Assembly: GCA_030674155.1 (NCBI GenBank)
Contig: CM060335.1
Span: 34,309,781 to 34,373,780 of the forward strand
Source: Stramonita haemastoma
Taxonomy: Eukaryota > Mollusca > Gastropoda > Neogastropoda > Muricidae
Reading direction: 5' to 3'
DNA: 64,000 nt
Part shown: positions 22,146 through 34,787 of the stretch, piece by piece
Position numbering within the stretch: the first letter of the stretch is position 1
Layout: each line of letters starts with the position of its first letter
Notes under the pieces: generated by a model
Database searches by the model: none
What the model was told of the DNA's origin: nothing
What the model saw: only the letters and a program-made list of their open reading frames with translations
Program-made: the position numbers and the translations under genes

Positions 22146-22944
22146 GCGGAAAAAAAAGAAGAAAAAAAAAGAAACGGAATCCACATATCATAGCTATTCC
22201 AAAGCTGAAAGCAGGAAAAAAAGCTGGAAAAGAAAATCTTGAACAGTAACATGTATTATACAGAAAATAAACTGCATTTAAGCCTTCGAGTACTCCATTT
22301 CTTGCAGAGAGATTCATTCATTCGCATTCTGTATACTCTCACTCAAGCACACCACAAGAATCACAGAATAAAAAATATCCATGACAAATCCAAAAGCCAA
22401 CAACTTTGAACCCAAATATTAGCCATCCAAATAAAAATCAATCGACCATTAAGAAAGTAAGTACAATCACAATAATTCTTTGAAACAGACATTTAAACAA
22501 GACAGCAGTGACAAGAAAATTAATCGAATGAGTTCTACGTTCTTCTTCGAATAAGTTCTTCTTCTAAGTTTTGAGGTCTATCAACTACCCCCCCCCCCCC
22601 TAAAAAAAAAAAAAAAAAAAAAAAAGAGACCAAAACAACAAACTAACCAAAACAACGACAACAAATGTACACATGTATACACTCTCTGAAAATGTTAACA
22701 GTGAAAGCATCCCATAATCAGTTCAGTTAAGTCCCAGCTGTTGGCATCACCAAGTTCAGTGTTAGCCACAACACCCAATGATAATGACATGATCCTCCTT
22801 CTCCATTTGTTCTGGTCTTCGCAGGTCCTGCTGACTTCATGGATTCTCATGCCACAGGATTCAGTGATGCTGCCAATGAGAGAAGCTGGTAGTCTGCCTT
22901 TTTTCTTTTTTCCTTGGTCTTGCCTTGAAAGACAAGTGTGGGAG
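22146..22944. other. Intergenic, no gene recognised
   Basis: AT-rich sequence with C/A mononucleotide runs near 22588-22625. No conserved ORF or repeat family found. Confidence 0.5.
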
Positions 22945-23235
<291 letters not shown>

Positions 23236-23597
23236 CGTGTGTGTATGTGCGTGCGTGCGTGCGTGCGTGTGTGACGTGTATGTGTGTGCGCACACAAGAC
23301 TGTACATTATGAAAAGTAATATGGAAAATATTCCGATTTCACTGATCATACAATATCACAACCAAACATAAATAAACAAAATAAGTACAAAAATGTGATA
23401 AATATGTAAATGAACACACAAAAAAATATGAAACACACTTGGTCAGTCTTTTTAACAAAAAGTTGAAGAGCAAATACATTTACATATATACAACAGTTCC
23501 TATGTCCATTTCTACTGAAGATAAAGTACCCTCAGAAGAAGACCCCCCTCCCCTCAAAAATGCAGCCAATACCCACACAGCCACTACAACTCACATC

Positions 23598-23902
23598 CTA
23601 GAAAAGACTGGGGGCTGGAGTGAAGCCATAGCCTGGGAATCCTTGCTGGGCAGACCCCTGAGGTGTGTAGACTCCCTGAGTGCTCTGCACCATCATGTCT
23701 GAGGATGTGCCCCACTGGTGCTGCTGTTGTTCCCCGCTAGGATAGTGGTCCCGGTTCTGGGAAAAGGTTCTGCGTTTGCTGCCGCTCTTGTGCCTCTGCT
23801 TTTCTGCTATTTTCTGCTCGTACACTGGTAGCTGGCGACTCGTGACCAATGATAAAAGGGCAGAATAGTGAATCCGTGACACTTGCAGTAGGTCTTCCAG
23901 AA
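23598..23902 (-). CDS. Unrecognised gene, terminal exon
   Basis: Starts LEDLLQVSRIHYSALLSLVT, then a basic KRHKSGSKRR-type patch and a Gln/Gly/Pro-rich tail ending FTPAPSLF and TAG. Acceptor GTTTTCAG. Confidence 0.85.
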
Positions 23903-26694
23903 CTGAAAACAAACCCAAAATGGCTGACATACCTACACACCATGCAGCAAGTTTTAACAAAATGAAAGTAGAAGCCAGGCTAACACTGTGTGTAAATGCA
24001 ACTGCTGGGGAGTGAATAAAAACACTGAATCAGGAGTGGCCTCTAGCAGGACACTGACACAGGCACCTCTGCCCTGTGTCAGGAGGAGAGCTTTGGGGAA
24101 GAAACAGAGGCTGCATTCTGACTGAACAGATCATCTCTAAACACACCACCACAGCATGCATGTGCTTTCTTTCAATTTTGTCACCTGTTACTACCAGCAC
24201 ACAATGGCCTTTTCTTCCAAAAGCCAGAATGGGTTTTAACATGTGCACAAGACGTTCTACGTGTGTTTGCACATGGGACCCTCAATTTATAGCCTCATCA
24301 GAAGGACTTTCAAGGGAAGAGGAGTTGGTACTGAAGTCAACTTCAGCAGAAAATTTCACTCGAATAAATGGCTTGGTCATGGTTTGAGCCCAGCCTGTCA
24401 GATAATGAGCACATTCTGTAAACACTGGGCTTCCTTCACAGCTCCTCATTCTATTGTCAGTTTTCAAGCTGTCTTTATCTGTTTATTACTACTACTTTTT
24501 CACTCAGGAATAGATGGTTTCCTCCATCTCTGCTGCTCTTATTGAGGCATTTTTAACCTATTGATGGAATGATGAATTAAGTGTAAAATTTTTTAACCCC
24601 CCCCCCCCCCCCCCCAAAACTGTAACACATTTCTTCAACCAAAACTATGAATATACTACTCCAAACACACTTGCACCCAATAATTCAAGTACCGAGATTC
24701 CTTTACATAGCCTTAAAATTCCTTCCTTAAAAAAGAAATCTGGTATGGAAGACTTACTCTTTTCAAGGTAGGGTTTGTCATCCGAGGCGGTCATGGCGAC
24801 TTTCTGCAGGCAAGAGATCATGGCTGCTGAGGTCAAAGCCTGCTGCTGGGTGGACAGTGAGAGGAAGTACTTCATGTCCAAAGCAAAGGGATTTCTCGGG
24901 GCTGGGTACATGCACAGCTTGACCAGCTCCGCTATTATCTCCCAGATGTGCACCTCTGTTTTTAACAAACATGAACAGGCATACCAAGCATGCATGCACG
25001 CACACACACGCATGCATGTGCGCGCACACACACAGGAACGCACGCAGGCACGCAGACATGCATGCACACAGACACACACATGCACACGCGCGTGCGCAGA
25101 CAACACACAATACACGCACACATACACACACACACGCACCAAATTATAATTGTTCATAACCCAGCTGAGTGTGACGATCATAGTAGGGCTGTCACTATGT
25201 CAGACATCATAGGCTGTTTCAAAATCAAGAACTGATATTTTACACCATTTACGTGCCCATGTGAGGAAAAAATGTGTGCACAAGTGGAGAATACCTGGTC
25301 AATAGTGTGTGAGTGGTCAGTGAGGCCCAACTATGATACCCTTCTATGTCTGTGATATGTCCATCAAACAATATGCAAAATATTAAAAAACCCAAAAAAC
25401 AATCAAAGGCTAAAATCAATTTACTCATAAATAAAACTGCACCTTTTAAATGCAGGCACATAAAAGAGTCTGTCAAAGTTTTACATCAATTTCAAATGGA
25501 TGACAAAGTTACAAAACTGCATGCACATGGGAACTGGATGTAAAAAAACCATAGAAATGCTTACTCCATTATCCTCGGAATCAAATAACAAATAAATAAA
25601 TAATTTCAGAGTGTAAGATAAAAACTAATGCAGGCGCAACCACTACATTCTGCATACAGTTGTAATATAACTGTTCAGTTGTTGTTGTGCATTCCCCAGC
25701 TTAACACTCTGGGGGTCTGTCACCCAGAATGTGCTCTCTCACTCACTCATCCCATCTGGGAATCACTGAGAGATTGAAATTGCAAAACTGAAATGAGAAG
25801 TTTTGCATGCATGACTGTTTTCAAGTACCTCGCCATATAGGCAGACTTCAGAGGAACTGTTCAGTGATCAAAGTTAGAACAAAATCAATAACTTTTTTTT
25901 TTTTTTTTTTTCAAAATCCATACCAACAAACTAGATATTGCTAAACTACAGAGCTCCCCTTTACCTTCGTCTTTCCACCTGTTGGTTGATTTCAGCCGCA
26001 AAGGGTGATCCTTCTCGCCATCCCCAGCTCCCGACATTTTCATCAGACGCTGATGGTTGGACCGCACCCACACGTAAGGGCACGAGTAACGAGAGTACCC
26101 TGCTATCAGGAACACTGTTGTATTGGAGGCCTGGACAGATAAAAAAAACAATGCCAATCACACAATCTGTGTATTAACATGAACAATGGAAGCTATCACA
26201 CACAAGTGTATATCTCACACACAAATATCATCAGGAACACTGTTGTATTTGAGGCCTGGACAGATTAAAAAACAATGCCAATCAAACAATCTGTTTATCA
26301 ACATGAACTATGGAAGTTATTTGAGGCCTGGAAAGATTAAAAACAAAGCCAATCAAACAATCTGTGTATCAACATGAACCATGGCAGTTATCACACACAA
26401 GTGTGTATCTCATACACAAATATCAACTAATGCGCTTACGTTTGGGCCAGGTGTCACCTAGATGACAAGAATTTCCTTCAGGTGTGTAGACATTAGGCAA
26501 TAGCCACTAAAACTTCCAAGAGCACATCTTGCAAAAGCTCTTTTGTCTGTACCTCTACTACCTCAGTCAATGAAGGCAGTCTGTACTGAATACAGACATG
26601 GAAGTGTTCACATCTAAAAGTTCTTGTATTTGAGGAGTCTTCCTGACACTATACCATCCAGAGCCTTCAAAATAACATTCCTGCAAAACACACA

Positions 26695-26786
<92 letters not shown>

Positions 26787-29700
26787 CCTTAACCAGACAG
26801 CTCAGCCATATGCCACTAAGCTTTGAACCGGCATCCTTTAGAACACAGGTCTGATCCCCTAGCCACTGTTCTATTCCAGCCCCTTAAACCTACTGAGTTA
26901 GTCTACTACTCACATTGTCTACTTGCTGCTCATTGTCACTGGGGGAAGCTGGTGGCAAACCCACACCCTTCTCTCTCATACCACTCAGCTGCATCTGTGT
27001 TCCCTGGAGAGCACCAAGGACTTTCTGCAGCAGAGACAAAACACAATATGATAAACGACTGTTCCAGTTTTGAAATATATACAACCAGTGCTTCATTTGT
27101 GTTGGGACTAACAAACCATCAATAACATCAGTCAATGGACGAGTCATTTTGCAACAAAGCTATGAAACTTTCTTACTTGTTTTCAATATCGATGATAGTC
27201 AGAAGGTTAAGATTTTCTGCAAAAAAAAACACAAAAAACAAATAGATGCTTTTGTTGTTTTCATTTCACTTTACTGATAATCCAAGGGGATAAATTTTTA
27301 CTAAAAACCAAGAAAGTATCCCTTTTTTTTTCTTCACAAATGGTATTTGTGTGAATAAGACTTTTTTTCTCTTGAAAACCTAGATCTCTTTTTAAAAATA
27401 TTTCTTTTTTAACAGTAAGTCTAAATTATTCCTTTTTCTGTATCAAACCATGACTGAAACTGTTCTATTTTCTAACTAAATTATAGAGTTTAAGATCCTT
27501 TGCAGCTAAAACAAGAAAGAAAAACTTAGAAAAAAAGAAGATACCCAATAAAAACATAATAAATGATGACTTTGCCTAAAATCCCAGCCTGGTATCCTAA
27601 ACCATATTCTGTCATACTGCTGCAAGTTATAAATCATTGCACTTGCTCTCTTACAGTATAAGATAATAATAATAATAATAATACCATAGAATTTGTATAG
27701 CGCTAATATCTTGTAAAAACAAATCAAGCGCTGCATTCGACAACACAAACACAATTAACAACAATTTTACAGTTTTAAAAAATTCGAATGTACACACCCC
27801 GCACGCATGCAAGCACGCAACACGCGCGCGGGCACACACACCTACAAACCCTGATTGCAGTCTCTCCCCCCCCACCCCCCCCTTTTTTTTTTTTTCTATT
27901 TGTTTGTTTTGCCCCCCTCTTTAATATTCTAAAAACTGCACAACTATTTCTCTAACACTAATGTATATTGTACACAGACACTGAGCTGTTGACTCAAAGC
28001 ATGTGTGATTAATGCACATATATAATACATATTCTAAAAATTCAAGTATTTCAAATAAAACTTTACTTGTCATAAGGCAACTGAGATGAGGTCAGACTTT
28101 CTCCAGCAGAAAATTCTGTTCCTGGATGATGAAGAATGCTGCAACGCCGGGAGGATATCTGGAACACAGTTTGAAAAGTAGCTGGTCAATCAAATAACTC
28201 TTTTTATGGCGTATGTGTGTGTGTGCGCGCACACACACACACACATGCAACATACACACACAACACACCTGCACGTACCCCCCCCACAACACACACACGA
28301 GTACCACCCACCACACACCACACACAGAGCTATTGATTGATACTAAGCGTAGTGATGATTACTAGCTTGATTTTGCTATGCCCACCTGTGGCTCATGATA
28401 GACGGTGAGAGTCATCTCTTCCTTGCCTCTCAGATACATGTAAAAATGCCGGAAGCCCCGTAATGTGCCCATCTTGAAGGCTTCAATGAGATAGCGGTCC
28501 AGCTTCTCCTTCATGGCCGCTTCTTTTGCCTGGAAAACAGAACGGAACAGCAATTCTGAATGAGGGATCAATGAAGCATGGACACAAACTGATAAGTAAA
28601 ATAGATTCTTTCCATTCACTTACTATGTTTGAATGATCAGTTCACATATGTAGGCGTCAACTTTTTATTTTTTATTTTTTACTTGATTATGCACCAGTTC
28701 GGCAAATGATTGGGTTTTATTCCATGACATTCTCAATGATGTGGAAGGACTTGCTTGGGACATTTCCATTGACTCTTGGTTTACAGCTCATATCCTGCAT
28801 CTATATTCAGAGAAATATTTCAATCCATGATCTATGTGCCTCAGTCATTAAGATTTTTGCTTTTTCCTGGAGGTTGTTTTTTTTTCTTTCAGTTTATCTA
28901 TGTTGAACCAAAGTTTTAAAGGAGAGATTTAAGTTAAATGCTGACATGTCTATTCATCTTGATACTTACTTGGTCTCCTTTTTCAACAGTGTCATATTCA
29001 TCACACTTACTTAGTCCAATTTATGTTACACAAGAGACAACAAGTTCATAATCCAAAACAAAGTTGAGAAAAATGAATTAATTTTCTTTTTTTATAGTTA
29101 GAAAAAGGCAAAAAAAAACACCAGCCAAACCCCACACTACAAAATTCTATCCTCTATCATGTCTACCCCTACCCCCTCCGAACAATCCCAACAAACAACA
29201 CACACACACTCCTTACAAAATGCTTCAATATTACTGCAATACACTACAGTTTGCCGAGGCAACTTTATGTATTTTTCGTTTGAACAAACTGGGGTTCTTA
29301 AAAAGTACTAAAGTTTTGCAAGCAACTATCTTCACAAAGGTAATGGCTGCCTTGTGATTGTAAGATTGTAAACACACACATACAACCCACATCCATTCTT
29401 AAATCTGGCAAAAACCACTGAGATTAGATTATAAATCTTGACTTTATTGTAAGTAACACAAAGTGTTATGATTGTATCTGAAAGACTTTGTGCAACATCA
29501 ATGGAGTCAAAACAAAGTGTGCCTCAAGACACATGATTTTTACTGTCATATCTTACCTTAAAACATTTATTCTCTTTTTTGCAACAGGAATGGCATAATG
29601 CCCACAAACTGACCCTGACAGATCCATGCAATCAAGCATGTTGGCATCTAGGAAGCCAAAATGTGGCTACCTTAATGCTCGGTAAAACACTTACACAAAG

Positions 29701-30566
29701 TCTCACCATTTGTGGACCTTGGAGCTCTAGCCCCTAGCAAGGAACAAACCACCCAAAAACAAAAAAACACACACACAAAAAAACAAACTATGCTAGCCCA
29801 AGCCAAAAGCTTTGCTGAGTTTTATTTTTAGACCTAGGTCAGTAAATACAAAAGCCACTTTAGAATGCTATTTTCACCCATGCTCTTAGCATTTATAACA
29901 ATCTGCAGCTCCTTTACATTATACTCTGGGTGGGGGAAAAAACCCCTCTAAAGTACTAAAGTATTTGGCTGTCTCTACCATTATATGGGGGCAAGGGGAA
30001 TTTGTAAAGTCATAGACGTAAACTTCTCAGTCAAAGTGTACATTATATCTCATACTCGATAGAGACACCCTGGTGTGATAAGTCAGTACAAGCTCATTTT
30101 ACTGGGTAACCCCCGAGATGACAAGCTGGGAAGCATGCAAAAAAACAAAACAAAAACAAACTCCAAACATGGGCTACCAAAAGTTGGAAACGCTAGCCCG
30201 AGTTACAAAACAGTCATGCTTCCTAACTTTTCCGTAAATAACCAAATGTTGATTGCTTCAACGGAAAACCTTAATTAAGCAGACAATGTGATAGGCCTAC
30301 ACAAATAATTTTTGGGACTAACTGACCAGAGAAGTGAAGGGCCATGCTTTGTTCAGTTATTTATTTGTATAATCATGCTTTGCTTTCCCGCTTTTTTAAC
30401 ACAAGGGACTGACATATCCTTGCTAGGACAATTTCACACTGGTGCACACCTGTACAACAGCTACCTATCATTTACTTGGATTATAAACAACTAGGCGTAC
30501 CTCTGGATCCATTTTTGTCTCAGCTTCTGTGGCCGCACTCCACCGATAGCCTATATTCTGGGTCAT
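23598..30566 (-). CDS. Unrecognised conserved-looking protein, seven to eight exons
   Basis: I do not recognise this protein. Exons (minus strand): 30566-30501, 28529-28386, 28158-28067, probable 27216-27177, 27024-26914, 26130-25965, 24955-24758, 23902-23598 (stop TAG). Splice borders are canonical and phases close from 27024 onward. Content: short N-terminus MTQNIGYRWSAATEAETK; a basic helical region with GTLRGFRHFYMYLRGKEE; a Ser/Pro-rich stretch; AGYSRYSCPYVWVRSNHQRL; helical EVHIWEIIAELVKLC and KYFLSLSTQQQALTSAAMIS; LEDLLQVSRIHYSALL; and a Gln/Gly/Pro-rich tail. No signal peptide or convincing membrane span. The low-complexity tail and helical core suggest a soluble scaffold, which is weak inference. 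Exons 3-4 do not read through cleanly; single-base errors are suspected. Confidence 0.75.
24170..24330 (-). repeat. SINE core fragment, minus strand
   Basis: Contains CAGCACACAATGGCCTTTTC, AACATGTGCACAAGACGTTC and TTTATAGCCTCATCAGAAGG, the reverse complement of the shared SINE core. In the last intron of the unrecognised gene. Confidence 0.6.
24758..24955 (-). CDS. Unrecognised gene, exon 7
   Basis: Starts VHIWEIIAELVKLCMYPAPR; two predicted helices follow. Acceptor TTAAAAACAG, donor GTAAGT, phase 1 closing with the last exon. Confidence 0.82.
24990..25140. repeat. (CA/CG)n alternating purine-pyrimidine tract
   Basis: Degenerate ACGCAC/ACACGC repeats, strongly alternating purine-pyrimidine and hence potentially Z-DNA-forming. 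No coding value. Confidence 0.75.
25505..25605 (+). repeat. SINE family A tail fragment
   Basis: GGGAACTGGATGTAAAAAAA, CCATTATCCTCGGAATCAAA and an (AAAT)n tail: the last 100 bp of family A. Confidence 0.6.
25965..26130 (-). CDS. Unrecognised gene, exon 6
   Basis: Starts ASNTTVFLIAGYSRYSCPYV; basic and Gly-rich in the second half. Acceptor CTGTCCAG, donor GTAAAG, phase 1. Its first 26 bases and acceptor are tandemly duplicated into the intron (26105-26430). Confidence 0.82.
26105..26430. repeat. Tandem duplications copying an intron-exon border
   Basis: ATCAGGAACACTGTTGTATT occurs at 26105 and 26230 (125-bp period), with a third partial unit from about 26317 (TTTGAGGCCTGGAAAGATTA). Unit 1 includes the first 26 bases of exon 6 and its acceptor, so units 2 and 3 carry decoy acceptors. 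Confidence 0.85.
26687..26785. repeat. (CA)n microsatellite
   Basis: Nearly pure CA tract of about 98 bp in intron 5 of the unrecognised gene. Confidence 0.9.
26914..27024 (-). CDS. Unrecognised gene, exon 5
   Basis: 37 codons, KVLGALQGTQMQLSGMREKG then a Pro/Ser/Asp-rich end. Acceptor TCTGCTGCAG, donor GTGAGT, phase 0. Confidence 0.8.
27177..27216 (-). CDS. Unrecognised gene, probable 40-nt exon 4
   Basis: Flanked by TTTTTTGCAG and GTAAGA. The only stop-free frame gives NLNLLTIIDIEN, which reads naturally into exon 5 (KVLGALQ), but phases do not close with either neighbour. Confidence 0.5.
28067..28158 (-). CDS. Unrecognised gene, exon 3 (frame uncertain)
   Basis: 92 nt between TGTTCCAG and GTAAAG. 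The phase-0 frame is open but odd in composition. Three short pieces in shifted frames (ILPALQ; FFIIQEQNFLLEKV; LTSSQLPYD) look far more like a helical protein. Several missing bases would explain this. Confidence 0.55.
28386..28529 (-). CDS. Unrecognised gene, exon 2
   Basis: 48 codons in phase 0/0. It begins AKEAAMKEKLDRYLIEAF and ends TLTVYHEPQ. Acceptor TTTTCCAG, donor GTGGGC. Confidence 0.8.
28530..30500. other. Intron 1 of the unrecognised gene
   Basis: Two-kilobase intron. A GGAGCTCTAG-type SINE tail lies at about 29640-29745. Otherwise AT-rich and unrecognised. Confidence 0.5.
30501..30566 (-). CDS. Unrecognised gene, exon 1 (start codon)
   Basis: ATG at 30566-30564; 22 codons starting MTQNIGYRWSA and ending MDPE at a GTACGC donor, phase 0. 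An AT-rich TATA-like block (ATTATATAA) lies about 45 bp upstream at 30611-30619. Confidence 0.65.
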
Positions 30567-31039
30567 TTGGCCGAGAGATCTTTAAATCGGAAATCCCCGG
30601 TAGAACGTAAATTATATAACCAAAACGACAACCTTGAAATCATCTGCTCATCCTAAAACATTTTGATTTTTAGATTTAAAAATGCACCGTGCAATTGTTA
30701 TCAGAAGTATCAAAGAGGAGCAATGCAAGATAGTCATGAGAAACATGGGACTGAGAAAAAACATCATAAGAAGTGCTTTTTTTCTTCTTTTTCTAAACGC
30801 AAGAATATAAACCGTCGTGCAAAAACAAAAACTATTAAAACAAAAAAGCCCGAGACATTTAAACATTTCTTTTAAATCATTTTTTCATGTATTTATTATT
30901 TTGAAAAAAAAGTTTTTTTCCCCCGAGACATGGAATAGATTACATTCAAGATTGGAATCAGACATGAGCTAGTGTGTTACAAAAGTTAACCCACACGCTT
31001 ACATGGCTACAAAAAGGAAAAGAGAACCCAAACATTACT

Positions 31040-31193
31040 CTTTTCTTAAATGTCATTTTAAATAGATTTTAATTATATAACTATACATAACTAGATATAT
31101 AACTATATATATAACTCTCCTCTCTATATATATATACATATATATAGTATATATATATCACCACAACACCACACACCACACACCACAACAATC

Positions 31194-31232
<39 letters not shown>

Positions 31233-31250
31233 TATATATAAATAAAGACA
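31040..31250. repeat. (TA)n-rich simple sequence
   Basis: Interrupted TA and ATATAT blocks with a CACCACA-type insert at 31159-31190. Potentially cruciform-forming; no gene. Confidence 0.8.
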
Positions 31251-31426
31251 CAGCACACAATAGCCAGATAAATGCAAGAAACACTACAGAAAATCCCTAT
31301 CGTTTTTACGAAAAAGTGTACTTATACACACAATGATACACCTGTCATAATCATATTGATGGATTAGTATTCAGAGGTATAAGAAACACACACACGCACG
31401 CACGCCCACCCACCCAAAAGGGGTCG

Positions 31427-31800
31427 GTGGGGGGATAACCTAGTGGTTCTAGTGTTGTGCATTGTGCTCGCGATCTGCCAATCCGAGTTCAAAACCCCAC
31501 CAAAGGGATTTTCCCTGGAGTTTACATCAGTGCTGACTATACTCCCCTCAGAAATCCTTTGGATGAAACTATAAACTGATGTCCCGAGTGTGAAAGCACG
31601 AAAAATCATCTTGCACACATGTTCAAATCTGTTCTGCTTTTAAGAAAAGTAGGCCATCGTGTGCTGGTTGGAATGGATGACAGAATTAACAAAACCATAT
31701 ACACGGGAGTAAAAAAAAACAAACAAACAAAACACACACACACACAAGTGCTTATTCCACGACCTTTCAAATAAAAGAATAAAATAGATAAACCAATCAA
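31427..31800 (+). repeat. SINE family A, long copy
   Basis: tRNA-like head (GGATAACCTAGTGGTTCTAG), GAGTTTACATCAGTGCTGAC, shared core (AAAGTAGGCCATCGTGTGCT), tail with AAGTGCTTATTCCACGAC and an AAAT-rich end at about 31800. Diverged from the copy at 61142. Confidence 0.7.
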
Positions 31801-32309
31801 TAAATAAAAAGAGTAGAACTATGCATCCAGAAGGGAAAAAGTATTGCCATCCATAATCAGGACACCAACTAAAAAAGAAGTGGTTTGAAAATTACTGCAG
31901 TATTAGTGTCTTCCACTATTTTTGAAAAAAATATTGAAAATGACAAGGATGCTGGTTACAACAAAAGGTGGTCACAATAGTACTTGGTCACATTTGGATA
32001 CAGCAGCGTGTGACCAATTATCTTGGATCACAAAGCTCGGGTCACATGCACGAGTCACAATGGCTGTAGCCACCGGTACAGGTAAAACTTTTTCAGGCAA
32101 AATAACGATATTTGGTTGCAAAGCCATGAAAAGCATGTGTACATGTGGATATGGTTCAGTTAATTGTAAACAATACTGATAAAAAAATTGTCTCAATTCA
32201 GAATGTAAGGATCAGATTGACTTTTTGTTCCACACCCGTCACTGCCAAAGTTTTCCAGGCCCTCATCCTGGAAAGGCTGGGTTCTGATTTGGCTGATCTA
32301 TAGCCCTAT

Positions 32310-32311
<2 letters not shown>

Positions 32312-32336
<25 letters not shown>
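32312..32336. repeat. C25 mononucleotide run
   Basis: Uninterrupted run of 25 C. Long poly(C/G) runs recur in this window (105, 11704, 11905, 47636, 61001). Confidence 0.9.
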
Positions 32337-32343
<7 letters not shown>

Positions 32344-32399
32344 GAGAAAGTTTCTCTTCGGTTTTCTATTATGCACACGTCTCCAATTTCTGTTTGTGG

Positions 32400-32570
32400 A
32401 ACACATATAGTTGTTTTATTTGTTTCGGTGAAAGGACGTCCGCGATTATCGCGTAGTCTCGCTAGGCCTATGCAAAACAAGCGAGAAGACAATGAGAGCT
32501 AGACTATCGGACAGAAGAAAAAGTACTAATCCGGAGATTAAGGTACACAATATTGATTGTTAAATTCAGT
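32400..32570 (+). promoter_or_regulatory. Candidate promoter/5' non-coding exon, possibly of ENOX
   Basis: Locally CpG-rich patch (GGACGTCCGCGATTATCGCG) followed by sequence ending in an AAG/GTACAC donor-like site near 32544, 2.8 kb upstream of the ENOX start codon and on the right strand. Speculative; no transcript evidence. Confidence 0.2.
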
Positions 32571-32779
32571 AAAGAGTATGTTCTTGCTCAATCTTCGAGC
32601 ACTGTCGTTCTTTTAACAAGGAATTTCCACTTGAACAAATACCTGACTTGCAATTCACAGTAGTCCTTTGTGATGATAATGCCGCATCTCTTCGTCGTTT
32701 TTCTTGTCGATCGGTGTCTGGATTTTAATTTCATAGGCCTTATTTTGTTTATTCCCTACGAAAACCTTCCATCAACCGT

Positions 32780-33085
32780 AAGATGCGTAAACTTAAATGG
32801 TACGGGAATGTCATAAGATCAAAAGGACTTGCATAAACAATGCTGCTACAGTGCTAGGCACTGTCCAAGCAAGGAGGAAGAAAAAGAGGCATCTAAGGAA
32901 ATCTAAGGAAGAGATGGGAGGACATCATCAGCAGAATGGATAGGCCTAGGCCTAGAGGTAGGCTAGAATTTAACAAAATGTTGAGAAAGGCAGAACAGAG
33001 AGAGGAATGGAGGGAACTGTCAAGTCTTCAGGGGTGCCCCCAAGGTTGCCAGACTAAGGGTTAAATAAGATAGATCTATATAGAT
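32780..33085 (+). mobile_element. Decayed RTE-like LINE 3' end
   Basis: Translates in pieces to the typical RTE-clade C-terminus (KLKWYGNVIRSKGLA; KRWEDII; EFNKMLRKAEQREEWRELS), interrupted by stops, ending in a GATA/TAGATA-like tail near 33065-33085. A second copy of the last 100 bp lies at about 62585-62690. Confidence 0.65.
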
Positions 33086-33257
33086 TGTTTAGATAAATTC
33101 ATTTTGAAATCTATACTGAAAGTGAAACTTGGATGTTTGACTGTGAAAACTAGTAGGAGTAGGGGATTTTAGTGTTTCTTTTCTTTTTCTTTTTCAAAAT
33201 GTGCACACAAAAATAATACTGCTGAGTGTACAGAAAGGCGAAGGAAACAGCGTTAAA

Positions 33258-33571
33258 CCTTAAGGGTGGTTAAAGTTAAAGTCTGTCCCGAGCCTAAGGC
33301 TCATCAGGCTGGTGCTTATCCCGGTTTCTGTGGCGTTAAGCGACTGAGAGTCATAGACTCCCCCCTGGATAGGACGCCAGTCTATCGCAGGGTTAACCCC
33401 CAACACAAGGTTGGTACCCCTTTTACACCTGGGTGGGGTGAGAAAATAGCCGTAAAGTGCCTTTTCCAAGGACACAACGCCATAGCCGAAAGCTGGGATC
33501 GAACTCGCAACCTTTAGATTACGAGTCCAACGCCCTAACCACTAGGCTACAGCGGCGGCCCTTAAGGGTGG
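33258..33571 (-). mobile_element. Thr-tRNA-type SINE, copy 1, with TSD
   Basis: Element 33270-33559 (290 bp), flanked by CCTTAAGGGTGG at 33258-33269 and 33560-33571. On the minus strand: tRNA-like head with box A (TAGCCTAGTGGTTAGGGCG) and box B (GAGTTCGATCCC), an anticodon-loop-like CTCGTAA (CGT, Thr), a body, and a 3' end of CTTTAAC repeats instead of poly(A). Intergenic. Confidence 0.9.
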
Positions 33572-33749
33572 GGTAGGGGATTATTTACGAAGGGAAAGGT
33601 TGTAAAGATAGAATAATAGTTGTAGTTTTGTATGTCATGAAAGTATTGCTTTCAGTCATGGCATATTCTGATATTGCTCTGCAGAAAATTAGCCTAGGGC
33701 AGCACTCCCCAGGGAGAGCACATTGATGCAAGAATATATTTTTTCCTGA

Positions 33750-34065
33750 CTTAGATGCCATTAAGTTAAAAAGTCTGTCCCGAGCCATAAGGCTCATCAG
33801 GCCGGTGCTTATCCCGGTTTCTGTGGCGTTAAGCGACTGAGAGTCATAGACTCCCCCCTGGATAGGACGCCAGTCTATCGCAAGGTTAACCCCCCAACAC
33901 AAGGTTGGTACCCCTTTTACACCTGGGTGGGGTGAGAAAATAGCCGTAAAGTGCCTTTTCCAAGGGCACAACGCCATAGCAGAATAGCTGGGATCGAACC
34001 CGCAACCTTTAGATTACGAGTACTATGCCCTAACCACTAGGCCACAGCGGCGGCTTAGATGCCAT
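33750..34065 (-). mobile_element. Thr-tRNA-type SINE, copy 2, with TSD
   Basis: Element 33762-34053, flanked by CTTAGATGCCAT at 33750-33761 and 34054-34065. It shares diagnostic variants with copy 7 (GAGCCATAAGG; AGAATAGCTGGG; GGCCACAGCGG), suggesting a subfamily. Confidence 0.9.
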
Positions 34066-34787
34066 CAGTGCATGGGTAATTGTGTTTTCACTTTGTTTTC
34101 TAGAGAGGGTTCTCTTCTTACCATGAGTATCCAGATCACTACTAAGGATAGAACTTTTAGAAGTTGTCCTTAATCTATAACTGTATTTAAGAACTTCATG
34201 ACCCTCCCCCCAAAAAAAACCAAACAAACAAAAAACAAACCTAACAAACCTAACAACCCCCCCCACTCCCCCAAAGAAAACACAACACCCCCCCCAAAAA
34301 AAAAAAAAAATCATATAGAATAATGAATGTATTATATATAATTATGTACTGTGTAACTAAGTGCAATTTTCTCTTACCACTTAGATTTTAAAATTTACCC
34401 AAACTTGCCCACCGGATGATAGTTTGTACCATATAAAATTAAAAGTTAAACTTAAAGGGTTGCTAAGTATTGTGTGTCTATACAATCACAAGCGAGTCCC
34501 TAATTTCTCTAGGGCCTCTCCCTTGCCATCACTCTCTGCCTCCGACTTTGTCTCTTTCTTTTTAAATCTAAAGCTGTCTTATGTTTGCAGTCACGTTGCT
34601 GAGCTTTCTAAGTTATATGTGTGGGCATGTGTTTTGCTCCTTTTCAAGTACAAAAATATCATTTAATTACAATTTACTGTAAAAAGTAATCACAACACAT
34701 TTTGTATTGATTCGTCTTGGGCCTTCCCTTGTGGATTGATTCCTCATGGGCCTTTCCTTGTGCATTTCTGAAGACAAAACTCAATCT

